Source: Devosia sp. ZB163
Lineage (GTDB): Bacteria; Pseudomonadota; Alphaproteobacteria; Rhizobiales; Devosiaceae
Direction: 5' to 3'
Length of the DNA: 64,000 bases
Assembly (NCBI RefSeq): GCF_028613635.1
Contig: NZ_JAQRMY010000001.1
Location: 477,778 to 541,777, forward strand
Under the pieces are notes generated by a model. That model had not been told where the DNA came from, ran no database searches, and saw only the letters and a program-made list of their open reading frames with translations. Both the position numbers and the translations under genes were made by a program. Numbering within the stretch: the stretch's first letter is position 1; every line of letters begins with the position of its first letter. Positions 45,337 through 53,983 of the stretch are shown here, one piece after another.

Positions 45337-45681
45337 ATGCTGAAGGTTGCACTGGGGCTATTGCTGGGCGTGCTTGCCACCACGGCTGTCGCCGAGGAGA
45401 TCTCGGCGGCGACTGACCGCCTGCTCTGGTGCGGCAGCGCCTTCTACTGGCTCTCCACTGACGCCTATGATTCGGGCGACACCGTCGAGGGCGACCAGTA
45501 CGAGGCCTGGTCCAATGACCTGGGCGCCCGTGCCGACATGATGCTCGAATCGGAAGGCAAGGGCGAGGACGAGATCGGCACCATCCGCGAGGATTACGAC
45601 ACCCGCGTCGTTGCCGAGATGGGCCAGCCCGGAGCCAAGTACGACGTGACGACCTGTCCCGACCTGGTGGCCGCACCCTAG
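45337..45681 (+). CDS. Small exported Cys-containing protein, paralogue of 44306-44683
   Basis: The 114-residue protein has a signal peptide (MLKVALGLLLGVLATTAVAEE) and a mature part with LLWCGSAFYWLS near the start and a second Cys in DVTTCPDLVA at the end. It resembles the upstream secreted protein in these motifs and in size. GAGGAGCC lies before ATG 45337. It overlaps the end of the opposing sensor kinase gene by four bases. Function is unknown. Confidence 0.82.
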   Translation: MLKVALGLLLGVLATTAVAEEISAATDRLLWCGSAFYWLSTDAYDSGDTVEGDQYEAWSNDLGARADMMLESEGKGEDEIGTIREDYDTRVVAEMGQPGAKYDVTTCPDLVAAP

Positions 45682-47039
45682 GCGAGCGGCAGTCGCACGA
45701 TGGCCTCGAGACCGCCCTCCGGGGCGCGGCCGAACCGGACGCTGCCGGCATTGAGCGCCACCACTTCGAGCGCAATGGCGAGGCCGAGGCCGGACCCGCG
45801 GCGACTTTCGTCGTGGCGCAGGCCCCGTTCGCCGAGCCGGGCGGCCTGATCATCGGGCAGGCCCGGGCCGTCGTCGGCGATCCTGAGCTCGGCGTACGCC
45901 CCGGCCACCACTGCCTCGACAGTGACCGCGGACCTGCCCCACTTGGCGGCATTCTCGAGAATGACCCCGACCAGCTCCATGAGGTCGTGGCGGTCGATAT
46001 CGACCTTGAGTTCGGGCGCGACGTCGATGCGCCAGTCGAGCTCCTCGCCCTCCTGCGTCCGGCTCAGCACCGCGACGGTGCGGTCCACCGCCTCGTTGAG
46101 CGAGGCGGAGAGCTGGTGCGCACGGGTCCGCATGCGCAGCCGTGACAGGCGGAGCTGGTACTCGACCCGGTCGTCCATCTCGCCGACGATTTCGTCCACC
46201 TCGTTGCCGGCCGCCGCTTCACCGGTCGCTTTCATCTCGGCCGCGAGATTGCGCAGCACCGAGAGCGGCGTCTTGAGGCCGTGGGCGAGGTCGGCGGCGC
46301 GGGCACGGGCGAACTCCATCGATTTCTGCTGCTGCTCGAGCAGGGCATTCACCTCGCCCACCAGCGGCAGCACTTCGGCGGGATAGTGCGAGGCGAGCCT
46401 CTGGGTCGCGCCGCGGCGGACTGCGCCGATGCCCTCGCGCACGCTCTCGAGCGGCTTGAGGCCAAGCCGGACCTGCAGCCAGGCCGCCAGGATCAGCGCC
46501 ACGCCGAGGACCGCAAGCGCCACCAGCAGGTCGCCCCCGAACTTGCGGATCGATTCGTCCAGCAGGGCCCGGTCCTCGGCCAGCGTGACGCGGAACCGCT
46601 TCGGCGTGCCGCCGGCGGAAGCGCTAAAACTTACCTCGCGCACCATCGCCGACAGCGATTGCCCGCCCGGTCCGGCGATCGTCGAGAAGCGCTCCACCCC
46701 GCCCGGGGCGGCAGCGTTGCGTGTGTCGAGCACATGGTCCCACAGCGAACGCGAGCGCCAGGACTCGAGCGTCGCCACGTCCTCGATCTGCCAATAGGCG
46801 CCGGAAAGCGGCGTGTCGTAGTGCGGGTCGGGCAAGGGGCCGGGCTCGACCGGCTCGGCGGCCGCCGGATCGATCTGCGCCACCAGCCGGTTGAGGCTCG
46901 CCGTCAGCTCCTCACGCATCGAGCGCTCGACATTGGCGGTGAACATCCAGCCGATGGCGATACCGGCGACGACGAGGGCGAGGACGATCCAGAGGGCCGC
47001 GCCGCCCAGGAGCCTGAGGCGCAGCGAACGCGACCTCAT
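45678..47039 (-). CDS. Sensor histidine kinase of a two-component system (PhoQ/FeuQ-like)
   Basis: The 453-residue protein has a first membrane helix (about 10-35), a periplasmic domain of about 130 residues, a second helix (DLLVALAVLGVALILAAWLQ), a HAMP-like region, and the HisKA motif RAADLAHGLKTPLSVL. N, G1 and G2 boxes follow (ENAAKWG, ADDGPGLP, GSGLGLAIALEVV). AHGLKTPL is typical of PhoQ/FeuQ-type kinases. It overlaps the response regulator by four bases (ATGA). It is downstream of a PepSY-like exported protein gene. Confidence 0.92.
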   Translation of the reverse strand: MRSRSLRLRLLGGAALWIVLALVVAGIAIGWMFTANVERSMREELTASLNRLVAQIDPAAAEPVEPGPLPDPHYDTPLSGAYWQIEDVATLESWRSRSLWDHVLDTRNAAAPGGVERFSTIAGPGGQSLSAMVREVSFSASAGGTPKRFRVTLAEDRALLDESIRKFGGDLLVALAVLGVALILAAWLQVRLGLKPLESVREGIGAVRRGATQRLASHYPAEVLPLVGEVNALLEQQQKSMEFARARAADLAHGLKTPLSVLRNLAAEMKATGEAAAGNEVDEIVGEMDDRVEYQLRLSRLRMRTRAHQLSASLNEAVDRTVAVLSRTQEGEELDWRIDVAPELKVDIDRHDLMELVGVILENAAKWGRSAVTVEAVVAGAYAELRIADDGPGLPDDQAARLGERGLRHDESRRGSGLGLAIALEVVALNAGSVRFGRAPEGGLEAIVRLPLA

Positions 47040-47701
47040 TCCTCCAGCATTCCCATGTAGTAGCCGAAGCCGCGCCGCGTCTTGATGATGTCGTTGCCGA
47101 GGCGCTTGCGCACCCGCCCCACCAGCACCTCGACGGAGTTGGATTCGCGCTCGAAGTCCTGCGCATAGAGATGCTCGGTGATCTCGAGCTGCGACACGAC
47201 GCGGCCGCGCTGGTGCGCCAGATAGGCGAACAGGCGGTATTCCTGGGGCGTGAGGTTGACCGGCACGCCGTCCCGGCTCACCTGCATGGCCCGGGTGTCG
47301 AGCACGAGGTCGTCGACCTCGACGCGCGAGGAAGCAAAGCCGCTCGAGCGCCGGACGATGGCGCGGACGCGCGCCACCACTTCCTCGACGCGGAAGGGCT
47401 TGACCACATAGTCGTCGGCGCCCGCCTCGATGCCCTCGACACGCTCCTCCCAGTGCCCGCGCGCGGTGAGGATCAGCACCGGGCCGGTGCGCCCGGCCTT
47501 GCGCCAGCGCTTGAGAATGGTGAGGCCATCGAGCGTGGGCAGCCCAAGGTCGAGGATGATGGCGTCGAAATCCTCGGTATCGCCGCGGTGCCAGACGTCC
47601 TCGCCGTCGGCCTCGATCTCGGCGACGAACCCCGCGGCCTTGAGGGCTGCGGCAAGCGCTTCGGCGATCCGGCGGTCGTCTTCGGCGACAAGTACGCGCA
47701 T
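47036..47701 (-). CDS. OmpR/PhoB-family response regulator (PhoP/FeuP-like)
   Basis: The 221-residue protein has a receiver domain (MRVLVAEDDRRIAEALAAAL, phosphorylated Asp in IILDLGLPTLDGL, Thr in LILTARGH, Lys in YVVKPF) and a winged-helix DNA-binding domain (TPQEYRLFAYLAHQRGRVVS, then VEVLVGRVRKRLG). It starts 7 bp after the PepSY-like gene and overlaps the kinase. The layout is like the rhizobial feuP-feuQ pair, which is preceded by a small periplasmic regulator gene, feuN; this likeness is by memory and context. Confidence 0.93.
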   Translation of the reverse strand: MRVLVAEDDRRIAEALAAALKAAGFVAEIEADGEDVWHRGDTEDFDAIILDLGLPTLDGLTILKRWRKAGRTGPVLILTARGHWEERVEGIEAGADDYVVKPFRVEEVVARVRAIVRRSSGFASSRVEVDDLVLDTRAMQVSRDGVPVNLTPQEYRLFAYLAHQRGRVVSQLEITEHLYAQDFERESNSVEVLVGRVRKRLGNDIIKTRRGFGYYMGMLEE

Positions 47702-47708
47702 GGTGCGA

Positions 47709-48215
47709 TCAGTTGCCTACGGGGAGCCCTGAGCGAGCATAGAAGTAGAGCTCGCTCACGTCACCCGCCTTGCCCAGCACCTTGACCTCGTAGAGCAGCA
47801 CATCCTGCACCGCGATCAGCCGGGCATCGATGATGTCGCCATCGGTGAGCAGCCTGGCGCGCAGGAGAATGTCCTCGAGCGGCAGCGCCCGGCCCCGCCT
47901 GACAGCCTCCGAGGCCTGTTTCTGGCCCAGCGCCAGGGTGTCGGCGCCCTCGCCCAGGTCGAAGTCGAGCCTGCCGCCGGAGCCGCCTCCCAGGTTGAGA
48001 TCGAGTCCGAGACCTCTGTCACTGTCACCATCGCCGCCCACGTTCACGTCGAGCCCGGTGGCGCTCTCGCCGCCGATGTTGAGGTTGACGCCGGCGCCGT
48101 CGTCCCCGCCCAGCTCGAGGCCGAGTCCCAGCCCCTGCGCGGCGGCCGGCGAGGTGGCGGCGAGTGAGAGAAAGAGCGCAAGTGGCGCCAGGCGATACGA
48201 AATCAGGCGGAACAT
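47709..48215 (-). CDS. Exported protein with Gly/Leu/Asp repeats and a PepSY-like C-terminus
   Basis: The 168-residue protein has a signal peptide (MFRLISYRLAPLALFLSLAA, then TSPAAA), a repetitive region of about 65 residues built from units such as GLGLELGGDDG, GVNLNIGGES and GLDLNLGGGSG, then a PepSY-like domain (RGRALPLEDILLRARLLTDG, LLYEVKVLGKAGDVSELYFY). It is the first gene of an operon with the response regulator and kinase. PepSY proteins often tune their neighbour kinase from the periplasm; that is inference here. It is divergent from a second repeat-rich exported protein gene. Confidence 0.85.
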   Translation of the reverse strand: MFRLISYRLAPLALFLSLAATSPAAAQGLGLGLELGGDDGAGVNLNIGGESATGLDVNVGGDGDSDRGLGLDLNLGGGSGGRLDFDLGEGADTLALGQKQASEAVRRGRALPLEDILLRARLLTDGDIIDARLIAVQDVLLYEVKVLGKAGDVSELYFYARSGLPVGN

Positions 48216-48327
48216 GCGGGCGTTCCTAGCGCAGCGCGGCTGACCGTTTGCTGACAGCGTCCTCACCGGCATGTCAGCCCGGCGGCGCCAAACTCCGATT
48301 CGCATGAACTGCAAAGGAGCCATAGTC

Positions 48328-48885
48328 ATGAGAACCCAAACCCTCGCTGCAGCGCTTGCCTGCCTCACGGCGCTGTCCGCGCCCGCCCAGGCGCTCGACC
48401 TCGGCCTCGGTGCTTCCATCGGTGTCGGCGCATCCACGTCCGCGGAAGGAAGTGGCCTCTCGCTTGGCGTCGGCGCCGACCTCTCGGCGGGTGCCAGCAT
48501 GGGGGCCGCCAGCCCTTCGGACACCGTTAGCACGTCCGCTTCGCTCACTGCCAATGCTTCGGCCGATGCGTCCTTAACCGCCGATGACGAGCTTGGGCAG
48601 ATCATCGCGCTGATCGACGCTAGCGTGTGGACCACGAAAAGCCTCTCCGGCGTCACCGCCACCGATGCGACCGCCTATGATGTGGCCGCCTGGATCGATT
48701 CCGGCAACCAGGCTGCCTTCGACCTGGCGCTCAGCGCCAATGCCGATGAAATCGAGGACCTGCAGGCCGCCGTGGCGGCCAACCAGTCGCTCGAGAGCTG
48801 GCTCGAAGCCAACAACGCGACGGCGGAAGACGTGATTGCGATCGGCGTCACCGCCGACGGCTCGCTCGCGGTGTTCACGAACTAA
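48328..48885 (+). CDS. Exported Gly/Ala/Ser-rich protein, divergent from the two-component operon
   Basis: The 185-residue protein has a signal peptide (MRTQTLAAALACLTALSAPA), a low-complexity region (LDLGLGASIGVGAS, then SLGVGADLSAGAS, Ser/Ala-rich) and an acidic C-terminal domain of about 95 residues (DDELGQIIALIDASVW, QAAFDLALSANADEIEDLQA, AEDVIAIGVTADGSLAVFTN). AAAGGAGCC lies before ATG 48328. It shares the LGLG-type repeat style with the opposing exported protein and may be a target of the neighbouring regulator. The C-terminal domain is not one I recognise. Confidence 0.82.
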   Translation: MRTQTLAAALACLTALSAPAQALDLGLGASIGVGASTSAEGSGLSLGVGADLSAGASMGAASPSDTVSTSASLTANASADASLTADDELGQIIALIDASVWTTKSLSGVTATDATAYDVAAWIDSGNQAAFDLALSANADEIEDLQAAVAANQSLESWLEANNATAEDVIAIGVTADGSLAVFTN

Positions 48886-48957
48886 CAACCAGCAGCCCCC
48901 GACACAACTGGCGCGGCTCTCGCTTCCGGCCGCGCCACTTTCTTGCCTGCCAAAGCG

Positions 48958-48984
48958 AAAGGGCCGGTCGAGGACCGGCCCTTT
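48958..48984. terminator. Shared bidirectional terminator between the exported protein gene and bioY
   Basis: AAAGGGCCGGTC (48958-48969) and GACCGGCCCTTT (48973-48984) pair perfectly over a 3-base GAG loop. It lies about 75 bp after the exported protein stop and about 20 bp from the bioY stop on the other strand. The AAA/TTT ends give each side a short T stretch. Confidence 0.8.
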
Positions 48985-49005
48985 GCGCATCTGTCGTTCG
49001 GACCG

Positions 49006-49644
49006 TCAGGCCTTCTTGGGCAGGATCTTCCAGATGCCGACGATCGAGAGCGCCGCGAAGCCCATCTTGAGGATGTCCCACACGATGAACGGGGCAACGG
49101 CGCCGTTCCAGGCCGTGGCGATGAGGTTGGTCGCATCGAGCCAGGACGGCAGCGCCGCCCCGGTCTGCATGATCACGTTGGCGACCACCAGCAGCCAGGT
49201 GAAGCCGAAGGCGAAGGCCACCGCATCGCCAAGGAGCATCGCGCCGAAAAGCAGCACGATTCGGCGCGAGGCGCCCATGTCGGCGGCGCGGCCGATGATG
49301 TAGGCCATCGGCAGGTAGCCGAGGATGAAGCCGAAGGACGGGCGCAGGATGTAGTCGAGGCCGCCGCCCGTGGCGAAGACCGGCAGGCCCGCAAGGCCCT
49401 GGGCGATATAGAGCGCCACGGTCGCGACGCCGATGCGCCAGCCGAACCCGGCAGCGAGGGCGGCGACGGCGAGGGTCGTCAGCGTCACGGGCACCGGCAT
49501 GACCGGTACGCTGACCTTGGCCGACAGCGCCAGGACCAGCGAGCCCAGCACCACGGTGACGATGTTGAGGGCGAGGCGCGCCGACTGCGACTTGGGCGAA
49601 AGCACGCCGAGAACCGTGTTTGGCGTGGTGAGCGTCAAGGCCAT
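49006..49644 (-). CDS. bioY: Biotin transporter BioY (ECF S component)
   Basis: BioY binds biotin in the membrane and works alone or with an ECF ATPase module. The 212-residue protein has six helices and the BioY features VMPVPVTLTTLAVAALAAGF, LAGLPVFATGGGLDYILRPS and FGFILGYLPMAYIIG. The start at ATG 49644 is set by family alignment; the longer frame upstream is antisense to the MBL gene. bioM/bioN are not next to it. No BioR box (TTATMKATAA) is visible in the 66-bp divergent gap. Confidence 0.95.
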   Translation of the reverse strand: MALTLTTPNTVLGVLSPKSQSARLALNIVTVVLGSLVLALSAKVSVPVMPVPVTLTTLAVAALAAGFGWRIGVATVALYIAQGLAGLPVFATGGGLDYILRPSFGFILGYLPMAYIIGRAADMGASRRIVLLFGAMLLGDAVAFAFGFTWLLVVANVIMQTGAALPSWLDATNLIATAWNGAVAPFIVWDILKMGFAALSIVGIWKILPKKA

Positions 49645-49710
49645 TGCCAATCCTTCAGCAAGAGGAGATTTTCCAGGGCCCTTTACTATTCGGTCGCTTC
49701 GGAGAGCGCA

Positions 49711-50634
49711 ATGGCTGCCCCGCCGCCGGTACTGCGCTTCAACACCGAGTTCGAGGCCCGGACGGGACTGCCGGTCGAGCTTGCCCCGGGGCTCGTCCGT
49801 GTCACTGCGCCCAATGCCGGCCCCTACACCTTCAAGGGCACCAACAGCTTCCTCGTTGGCACCGACAGCGTCGCCGTGGTCGATCCGGGGCCGGAGGACG
49901 AAACCCACCTCGAGGCGCTCCTCGCCGCCATAGCCGGCCGACCGGTCGAAGCCATCATCCTGACCCATACCCATCGCGACCACACAGCCCTCGTGCCGGC
50001 GCTGAAGGCGGCCACCGGTGCGCCGGTCTGGTCGGGCGGCAAGCATCGGCTGAGCCGGCCGGCGCGCCTGTTCGAGATCAACCCGGTCGGCACCGACAGC
50101 GACTTCCGCCTCGAGCCCGACCGCGTGCTCGTCGACGGCGAACGCCTGATGGTCGGCGGGGTGCCGGTCGAGGTCGTCGCGACCCCCGGGCACTGCGCCA
50201 ACCATCTCGCCTTCGGCCTCGAGGGGACATCCCTGCTGCTCACGGGCGACCACATCATGGGGTGGAACTCGACGCTGGTCTCGGTCCCCGACGGCTCGAT
50301 GGCCGACTATCTGCGCTCGCTCGAAAGGGTAATCGGGCTCGGCTACACCCGCTATGTGCCGGCACATGGCGGCCTGATCGAGAACGGGCCCGACTATGCC
50401 AGCGCGCTCCTCGCGCACCGGCAGGAGCGCAACCGGCAGGTGATCGAGGCCGTCGGGCTCGGGGCGCGCAAGGTCGGCGACCTGCTCAAGCCCATCTATC
50501 CCGATCTGCCCCAGCCCCTTCACGGTGCGGCGCTGATGACGCTGCAGGCCCACGCCGAGTATCTCGCCGATCGCGGGCTCATCGGGGCCACCTACGGCGT
50601 CATGGGGATGAGGCTGTTTCCCTCGAACCCCTAG
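49711..50634 (+). CDS. MBL-fold metallo-hydrolase (LACTB2/RNase-like group)
   Basis: The 307-residue protein has the metal motif ILTHTHRDHTALVP (HxHxDH form), His in ATPGHCANHLAF, Asp in LLTGDHIMGW and His in VPAHGGLIENG, followed by a C-terminal winged-helix-like part (ARKVGDLLKPIYPDLPQPLH). This layout is shared with beta-lactamase-like LACTB2 enzymes that act on RNA or small esters. GGAGAG precedes ATG 49711. It overlaps the opposing DUF1499 gene by four bases at the 3' end. Confidence 0.9.
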   Translation: MAAPPPVLRFNTEFEARTGLPVELAPGLVRVTAPNAGPYTFKGTNSFLVGTDSVAVVDPGPEDETHLEALLAAIAGRPVEAIILTHTHRDHTALVPALKAATGAPVWSGGKHRLSRPARLFEINPVGTDSDFRLEPDRVLVDGERLMVGGVPVEVVATPGHCANHLAFGLEGTSLLLTGDHIMGWNSTLVSVPDGSMADYLRSLERVIGLGYTRYVPAHGGLIENGPDYASALLAHRQERNRQVIEAVGLGARKVGDLLKPIYPDLPQPLHGAALMTLQAHAEYLADRGLIGATYGVMGMRLFPSNP

Positions 50635-51446
50635 TCGTCATCCTCGTCCGCTGCCGGGGTCGGCGGGGTTTCGCTGTCGGCCGGGGCGGCCGTCTGCGGC
50701 GTGTCGCGCAGGGTGAGGGTGATCTTCTGGTCGAGTGCGAGCAGGAATTCCTCGACGCGCCGCCCGTTCTCGCCGAAATCGTGGCCCCCGCTCAGCGGCA
50801 CCGAGCGCATGTCGATGACCGAGCCCTGCGAAGTGCCGGTCACGCGAATCGCCACCTCGTCGCGCCACCCCAGCAGCGACACGGCGATGGCATTGAGCTG
50901 GCCGGAATCGAGGGCCGTGGGCGGGGCCCGGCGCATCCGCACCTCCCAGCCGCGCGCCGTCACGAGGTCGGCGACGATTGTGAACATGTCGGTCGCGTCC
51001 ACCGGATAGGAGCGCGTACGGGCATTGGGGAAGGTGGCGGCGGTCTTCTCGCGCAGTGCCGCACTGGTGGGGGCGACGCGGATGGGCGAGGACAGCGTCA
51101 GCGGGTCGAAGATGTCCGTGCTGACCTCGTTGACGAGGGGATAGCGCGCAGCTTCGGTGGCCAGCCAGGCGAAGGGCAGCAGGCACAGCCCGCCGAAGAC
51201 GAGACCCCACACGGCCCGCCCCCAGCCGCGGTCGCCCGTGATCCACAGGCGAACGAAGGCGCCGAGCGCCAGGATCACCGCCAGCGTCGCAAGGCCCGCG
51301 GCCACGGCCTCGATCACGGCGAAATCGCCCGACGAAACCATCTGCGCCCGGTGCATGAACACCGGGATGATGGTCAGGGGGACCGCGAGGCTCCCCAGTC
51401 GGCGGGCCCAGATCGCCCATTTCGAAGTGCGGATAAGGATACGCAT
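50631..51446 (-). CDS. DUF1499 protein with N-terminal membrane helices
   Basis: The 271-residue protein has two to three membrane segments in the first 100 residues, then the DUF1499 domain (about 125-250; RSYPVDATDMFTIVADLVTA, IAVSLLGWRDEVAIRVTG, SVIDMRSVPLSGGHDFGENG). The tail is acidic and Pro/Ala-rich (PADSETPPTPAADEDDD). Function is unknown; the domain is widespread in alphaproteobacteria. It is convergent with the MBL gene. Confidence 0.85.
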   Translation of the reverse strand: MRILIRTSKWAIWARRLGSLAVPLTIIPVFMHRAQMVSSGDFAVIEAVAAGLATLAVILALGAFVRLWITGDRGWGRAVWGLVFGGLCLLPFAWLATEAARYPLVNEVSTDIFDPLTLSSPIRVAPTSAALREKTAATFPNARTRSYPVDATDMFTIVADLVTARGWEVRMRRAPPTALDSGQLNAIAVSLLGWRDEVAIRVTGTSQGSVIDMRSVPLSGGHDFGENGRRVEEFLLALDQKITLTLRDTPQTAAPADSETPPTPAADEDDD

Positions 51447-51575
51447 TGCAGCCCGATTTCACTCGGCACTAGCCATAACCATGCCGGGGCCCTTCACGCA
51501 AAGCCAGCGCGAAGAAAGCTGTTAGGAGCGTGGCGGGATCCCGGTGAGGGCCGGCTCGGCTTCACGGGCAAACGG

Positions 51576-52694
51576 TCAACTGAACCGGTCGCACATCAGC
51601 TTGATCGCGGTCCACTCCTCGTCGCCGAAGGCGCGCAACCCCGGCGGCGGCTTGGGGAGCTGTTCGAGCGCCACCCGCCGTTCCACCGTCAGCGGGTGGG
51701 TGCTGAACACCTGGAAGAACCGTCCGGCCTCGTTGTCGCCGGCGACCCGCTCTATCAGCGTCGCGAGCGCAGCCGGGTCGAAGCCGTATCGCGCCCCGAC
51801 AGCGCCGGCGAAGGCATCGGCCTCGTGCTCGGCTTCACGTGAGAAACGGGTGTCGATGAGGGCCGCCCCGAGGCCGCCGGCGACCGATAGCCCGGTCATG
51901 TCGCCCAGCACGAACCCGACGAGGAGGCCCGTGGCGGAGGTGGAGATCAGCCCGTCGAGGCCGTGCCGATGGTGGACATGGCCGAGCTCGTGCGCCAGCA
52001 CCCCGGCGAACTCGTCCGCGGTTTCGGTCTGCTCGAGCAGCGCCGAGAAATAGTAGCTGTGCCCTCCGGGCAGTGCGAAGGCATTGGGAATGTACGCGGC
52101 GACGACCTTGACGTCGGGGGTGAAGGGTGACCCGGCGTCGGCGAGGACTGTCCTCGCGAAGCGATCGATCGCTCGGTTGGCGAGGCTATCAGGATCTTCG
52201 TCGCAGAATGTGACCTGTCCCTGGTAGCCGATGATCTGGTCGATCTGTGCAAGCGTCGCCTCGCCCAGCTGCGACTCCCATTCCGGCGGTATGGACGGAA
52301 CGAGGGCACGGGCGAGAAGCGGTATGCCGAAGACGTAGGCGGCAACCAGGGAGAAGAGCGCGCCCGATGCGATGCCGATGAGCCGGCGTTGCTCGCGTCG
52401 TTCGTTCGCCTGCTGGTTCTTCAGCGCTGGCAGGAGCTTTCGGGTTGCCTCGACCAGCGGCGCTCCCGTCAGGCTGAGCCGTGCGCCATCGGGGCGGCCT
52501 CTGGCGCCCAGCCGCAGCCGGTTGGCGAGGCCGTGGACCTCGAACACGTCGTCGATCGGCCAGCGGTCGATCACGTCATGCGTTTGGCCATCGGCGATGA
52601 TGATCGCGGGCGTAGCGGTGTCCCGGGTGATGGCGAAGGTGACGTCCCTCGCTGCGGAAACCCTGCCGTCATGGTAGCGGGCCAGCGGATTCAT
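51576..52694 (-). CDS. M48-family membrane metalloprotease
   Basis: The 372-residue protein has an N-terminal soluble domain of about 85 residues, a membrane helix (LIGIASGALFSLVAAYVFGI), and an M48 protease core with VLAHELGHVHHRH (zinc site) and the third ligand Glu in FSREAEHEADAFAG. ATG 52694 overlaps the stop of the YjgN-like gene (TGATG). YjgN-like (DUF898) and M48 genes are paired in many bacteria, so a shared membrane quality-control task is likely. Confidence 0.9.
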   Translation of the reverse strand: MNPLARYHDGRVSAARDVTFAITRDTATPAIIIADGQTHDVIDRWPIDDVFEVHGLANRLRLGARGRPDGARLSLTGAPLVEATRKLLPALKNQQANERREQRRLIGIASGALFSLVAAYVFGIPLLARALVPSIPPEWESQLGEATLAQIDQIIGYQGQVTFCDEDPDSLANRAIDRFARTVLADAGSPFTPDVKVVAAYIPNAFALPGGHSYYFSALLEQTETADEFAGVLAHELGHVHHRHGLDGLISTSATGLLVGFVLGDMTGLSVAGGLGAALIDTRFSREAEHEADAFAGAVGARYGFDPAALATLIERVAGDNEAGRFFQVFSTHPLTVERRVALEQLPKPPPGLRAFGDEEWTAIKLMCDRFS

Positions 52695-53869
52695 CAGAAC
52701 GCCCCCACATTGAGCGCGTCGGCGAAACCTTCGCCGAGCGTCGACCTGTCCTCATCGATGGCGCGGACATCGCCGAGGCTCTCGACATTGACGATCCAGG
52801 ATCCGCCCGCAACGAGCTTCCACCAGCCGAAATCGAGGATGGTTTCGCTGAGGAGCGAGAAGGCTCCGACGGTAAGGACGTACCCGCCCACAACGAGTGC
52901 GGCGCTGGCCCAGCCGTTCGTCGAAATTGACCTGATACCGGCCAGGGTGCCCTCGGCGCCTCCCGCGACAGCCAGTATGGCCGAGCCCGCAAACCACGCC
53001 ACGATCACCAGCAGCAGCCAGACGAGGCCAAACGCGAGGTGCTGCCCGAACAGGGAGCGGGCCTTGATCGTGGTCTCGACGCGCGCCGGGCCGAGCCGGA
53101 TTGCCGAGAACATGCGTGTCGCTTCCCGCGAGCGCCAATAGACGAGGGCCAGGCCGCCCAGGACGATCACCGCGACCGGTGCCAGCGCGAACACCCGCAG
53201 GTTGCCCGTCACGCCCAGTCCGACTACCAGTCCGACTGAAACGGCCACCACCGCGTACGCGCGGTAAAAGGGCCCGGCAATTGTCCTCCACGTGCCCTCG
53301 AAACTGACCTGCCGGTCGCCGAACCAGGTGTTCGCGTAGCGGTAACGCCAAAGGCTGGCCGACATGAACGGATAGGCCAGCCCGAGCGTGACCACGACGA
53401 GCAGGGACCACAGGAACCTGCGGGTCGCATATGCGACCGCGCTGCCCTTCTGGTCGAAACGGATGCCGCGCCAGAGCGTTCGCGACAGGCGGAAGTCCCG
53501 GCCGCGATACTGCGCGTAGCCGACGAAGAACCACAGGCAGCCGAGCACGACAACATAGCCGATCGCGCCGATTACTCCCGCGAACAAGGAGAGGACAAAC
53601 AAGGCTATGTAGGCTGGAAGAAAGAACGCGATGGCAAGCAGGAAGCCGACCAGCAACTGCCGGGCCGTTCCTGTGTATTCGAGCGGGTCACCATCAATGA
53701 CGGTGTGGCTCCAGTAGAACCTGCGCTTGAACGTCGTAACCCAGAAGCGATAGACGCCGAGCGTGGGCAGCATCAGCAGGTAACCGCCGAACAGCCGACC
53801 GAAGAACTCATCGCGCGGCCCGGTAAAAGTCACCGGTGCCGCGGCGGAATCGTTTAACCCGGCTGCCAT
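52694..53869 (-). CDS. YjgN/DUF898-family multipass membrane protein
   Basis: The protein has about eight hydrophobic segments and the duplicated DUF898 pattern: FFGRLFGGYLLMLPTLGVYR with FWVTTFKRRFYWSHTVIDGD, later YPFMSASLWRYRYANTWFGD and RGIRFDQKGSA. I chose ATG 53869 (MAAGLNDSAAAP, 391 aa), preceded by GGTGGGGGC; an upstream ATG at 53917 is possible. It is coupled to the M48 protease gene. Function is not established. Confidence 0.87.
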   Translation of the reverse strand: MAAGLNDSAAAPVTFTGPRDEFFGRLFGGYLLMLPTLGVYRFWVTTFKRRFYWSHTVIDGDPLEYTGTARQLLVGFLLAIAFFLPAYIALFVLSLFAGVIGAIGYVVVLGCLWFFVGYAQYRGRDFRLSRTLWRGIRFDQKGSAVAYATRRFLWSLLVVVTLGLAYPFMSASLWRYRYANTWFGDRQVSFEGTWRTIAGPFYRAYAVVAVSVGLVVGLGVTGNLRVFALAPVAVIVLGGLALVYWRSREATRMFSAIRLGPARVETTIKARSLFGQHLAFGLVWLLLVIVAWFAGSAILAVAGGAEGTLAGIRSISTNGWASAALVVGGYVLTVGAFSLLSETILDFGWWKLVAGGSWIVNVESLGDVRAIDEDRSTLGEGFADALNVGAF

Positions 53870-53983
53870 TTTGCCCCCACCGCAGCGCCACTCCCTGCGT
53901 GAGGATTGCATGGTCATGCAATATCTACAATAGAGATCGAATCAGTTGGTGCGGCGGAAAGTATTCCTGCCGGCGAAGCAAGC

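Noticed and set aside
49645-49710. Biotin-responsive BioR site between bioY and the MBL gene
   Set aside because: No TTATMKATAA-like word is present in the 66-bp gap.
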